A stretch of DNA of 5,766 nucleotides, taken from positions 1 to 5,766 of the forward strand of contig JAFYFK010000048.1 in assembly GCA_017543805.1 (NCBI GenBank), read 5' to 3'. How positions within the stretch are numbered: position 1 is the stretch's first letter; every line of letters begins with the position of its first letter. Below, piece by piece: positions 4,896 to 5,766 of the stretch. Under the pieces are notes generated by a model, which was not told the DNA's origin, made no database searches, and saw nothing but the letters and a program-made list of their open reading frames with translations. Position numbers and translations under genes: made by a program. Source of the DNA: Bacillota bacterium. Lineage in GTDB: Bacteria > Bacillota > Clostridia > Peptostreptococcales > Anaerovoracaceae.

Positions 4896-4928
4896 AAAAA
4901 ACGCGGAGGCATAAGCTTCCGCGTTTTT
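4896..4928. terminator. Bidirectional intrinsic terminator between convergent genes
   Basis: The arms ACGCGGAGGC (4901-4910) and GCTTCCGCGT (4915-4924) pair over 10 bp on the plus strand, with one G-U and the loop ATAA, followed by TTTTT (4924-4928). The A-run at 4896-4900 gives the matching U-run on the minus strand, where the G-U becomes an A/C mismatch. It lies 15 bases after the Ig-like gene and 25 bases after the end of the minus-strand gene, so it can serve both, better on the plus strand. Confidence 0.85.
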
Positions 4929-4953
4929 AGTTTCTTTTTTAAGGCGGTCCGTC

Positions 4954-5700
4954 CTATCTGATCTCTTCGGCGGTCATCCTGAACGCCGCGGAGAGAAAGT
5001 CGCCGTATGAGGGGTAATTATCCTCGTCGTAATAGCAGTCGGAGATATTTTCGGTCAGTATATCCAGATCTTCGTCGCTGAGCATTTCTTCAGCATCGTC
5101 GCCGAGCCAGTAATAGGTCTCCGCGTTGTCGGCGTAGTTTTCGTACCAGGCAAGCACCAGATGGCTTTCGTACTCGTAACCGACTATCTGATCGTAAACA
5201 TACTCTGCCACTTCGTCTATTTCGCTGTACCCGTCCGGATATTCGCTGAAGAAATAGATAAACGGCTTGACGCCTGTTTCCTGATAGAAATACTGAAGAC
5301 CGGGCTTGATCTCCTTGGCGTCGATCTCGGCATAGAAACCGTCGTCGTAATAAAATCCGAGGTCCGGATTGACGGAAAAGCGTTCGGCGATGTTTTCCTC
5401 CGTGTTTTCCGTTATATGTTCGACAGCAGAAGAAAGATCCTGTTTCAGCATGCCTGCGTGCTTTATTATGCCCCGCACCGAGATAACGGCAAGGACCACA
5501 CAGGCCACCAATATTATAAGGAACATTATCTTTGCGAGGTTCTCGTTTTTGGAGCCGGAGCGCTGCGGCGCGGAGTAATTGGCATACGTGTTCTGCGGTT
5601 CGGCATAATTATCGTATGTACTCTGCGGCGCGGAATACTCGTTCGGCGCGCTTTCCGGAGCGGTTTCGGGCGTTTCTTCGTAGTTGTATTCTGGATCCAT
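4954..5700 (-). CDS. Single-pass membrane protein with acidic extracytoplasmic domain, function unknown
   Basis: The protein has 248 residues from the chosen start. Residues 1-50 are rich in Tyr, Pro, Glu and Asn, with two decapeptide repeats, and look unstructured. One membrane helix follows (about 56-77, IMFLIILVACVVLAVISV), then a helical linker. The acidic, aromatic domain (110-248) contains GLQYFYQETGVKPFIYFF, LVLAWYEN and YYWLGDDAEEML. It resembles uncharacterised Clostridia proteins I recall with a C-terminal domain faintly like TPM (PF04536). That link is tentative. The likely topology is N-inside, C-outside. The start at 5700 is preferred over the in-frame ATG at 5718 because AAAGGAGG (5714-5707) lies six bases before it. 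The predicted transcription start also falls downstream of the 5718 ATG. The gene is monocistronic within the window and convergent with the Ig-like gene. Confidence 0.75.
   Translation of the reverse strand: MDPEYNYEETPETAPESAPNEYSAPQSTYDNYAEPQNTYANYSAPQRSGSKNENLAKIMFLIILVACVVLAVISVRGIIKHAGMLKQDLSSAVEHITENTEENIAERFSVNPDLGFYYDDGFYAEIDAKEIKPGLQYFYQETGVKPFIYFFSEYPDGYSEIDEVAEYVYDQIVGYEYESHLVLAWYENYADNAETYYWLGDDAEEMLSDEDLDILTENISDCYYDEDNYPSYGDFLSAAFRMTAEEIR
5560..5637 (-). repeat. Decapeptide-coding repeats in the N-terminal tail of the membrane protein
   Basis: The encoded units YSAPQSTYDN, YAEPQNTYAN and the partial YSAPQR follow one another in frame, a 30-bp period with substitutions. Consensus is Y-(S/A)-x-P-Q-x-T-Y-x-N. 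Such Tyr/Pro/Gln/Asn repeats are typical of disordered tails and change copy number easily by slippage. Copy number here is two and a half. Confidence 0.8.
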
Positions 5701-5706
5701 GTCGGG

Positions 5707-5714
5707 CCTCCTTT
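5707..5714 (-). promoter_or_regulatory. Shine-Dalgarno that fixes the start at 5700
   Basis: AAAGGAGG on the minus strand is the best ribosome binding site in the window. It sits six bases before the ATG at 5700 and two bases after the upstream ATG at 5718-5716. It can only serve the 5700 start. The upstream in-frame ATG has no such site. Confidence 0.85.
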
Positions 5715-5720
5715 GCATTC

Positions 5721-5748
5721 ATTATATCATGGCCCGCCCGCGTTACAA
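5721..5748 (-). promoter_or_regulatory. Promoter of the membrane protein gene
   Basis: On the minus strand, -35 TTGTAA (5748-5743), a 16-bp spacer and a perfect -10 TATAAT (5726-5721). The predicted start near 5714 gives a leader of about 14 bases that begins with the Shine-Dalgarno. The ATG at 5718 would lie between the -10 and the start site and so would not be transcribed. Confidence 0.65.
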
Positions 5749-5766
5749 TCCTCTTGGAATAAGCGG

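Overview
The window looks like a chromosomal segment of a moderately GC-rich Gram-positive anaerobe, most likely a Clostridia-type Bacillota. The clues are strong purine-rich ribosome binding sites, sigma-A-like promoters, compact intrinsic terminators with U-tracts, and the protein types present: CvpA family, TadA, an SbsA-type Ig-like surface protein, a DUF4037 protein and a TPR protein. No phage, IS or CRISPR genes are visible. The taxonomic call is inferred from style and cannot be proved from this sequence.

Left end (1-400), minus strand: an intact tRNA-Arg(CCU) gene with encoded CCA is followed by a terminator at 61-94. Positions 1-60, beyond the terminator, show nothing I can call. Just upstream of the intact gene lies an exact 56-bp second copy of its 5' part. 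This copy breaks off in the T-loop, and the two copies are separated by a 128-bp structured, mostly GC-rich spacer. The only complete promoter (TTGCCT-17-TATAAT) stands in front of the truncated copy. The arrangement looks like an insertion into the T-loop that rebuilt the tRNA by supplying a new 5' part. It is the most unusual thing in the window.

410-2781, minus strand: a tight three-gene operon runs from a TPR protein through a DUF4037 nucleotidyltransferase-like protein to a HAD phosphatase. The gaps are 12 and 3 bases. No terminator is visible between the HAD gene and the tRNA region, so readthrough into the tRNA is possible.

2805-4928: a CvpA-family membrane protein (minus, with its own terminator) is divergent from tadA (plus). 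Their promoters appear to share one palindromic -35 hexamer, TTGCAA, with 17-bp spacers on each side. Both starts lie at or next to the predicted transcription start, so both mRNAs may be leaderless. tadA is followed after 17 bases by a secreted/membrane-anchored Ig-like protein with a long charged Ala/Lys/Glu cytoplasmic tail, probably in the same transcript. A terminator at 4896-4928 ends this unit and probably also serves the convergent gene on its right.

4954-5748, minus strand: a single-pass membrane protein with a Tyr/Pro-rich N-terminus carrying decapeptide repeats and an acidic extracytoplasmic domain of unknown function. Its real start is at 5700: a strong Shine-Dalgarno lies between the upstream in-frame ATG and this one, and the predicted promoter places the upstream ATG outside the transcript. 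The last bases (5749-5766) hold nothing callable.
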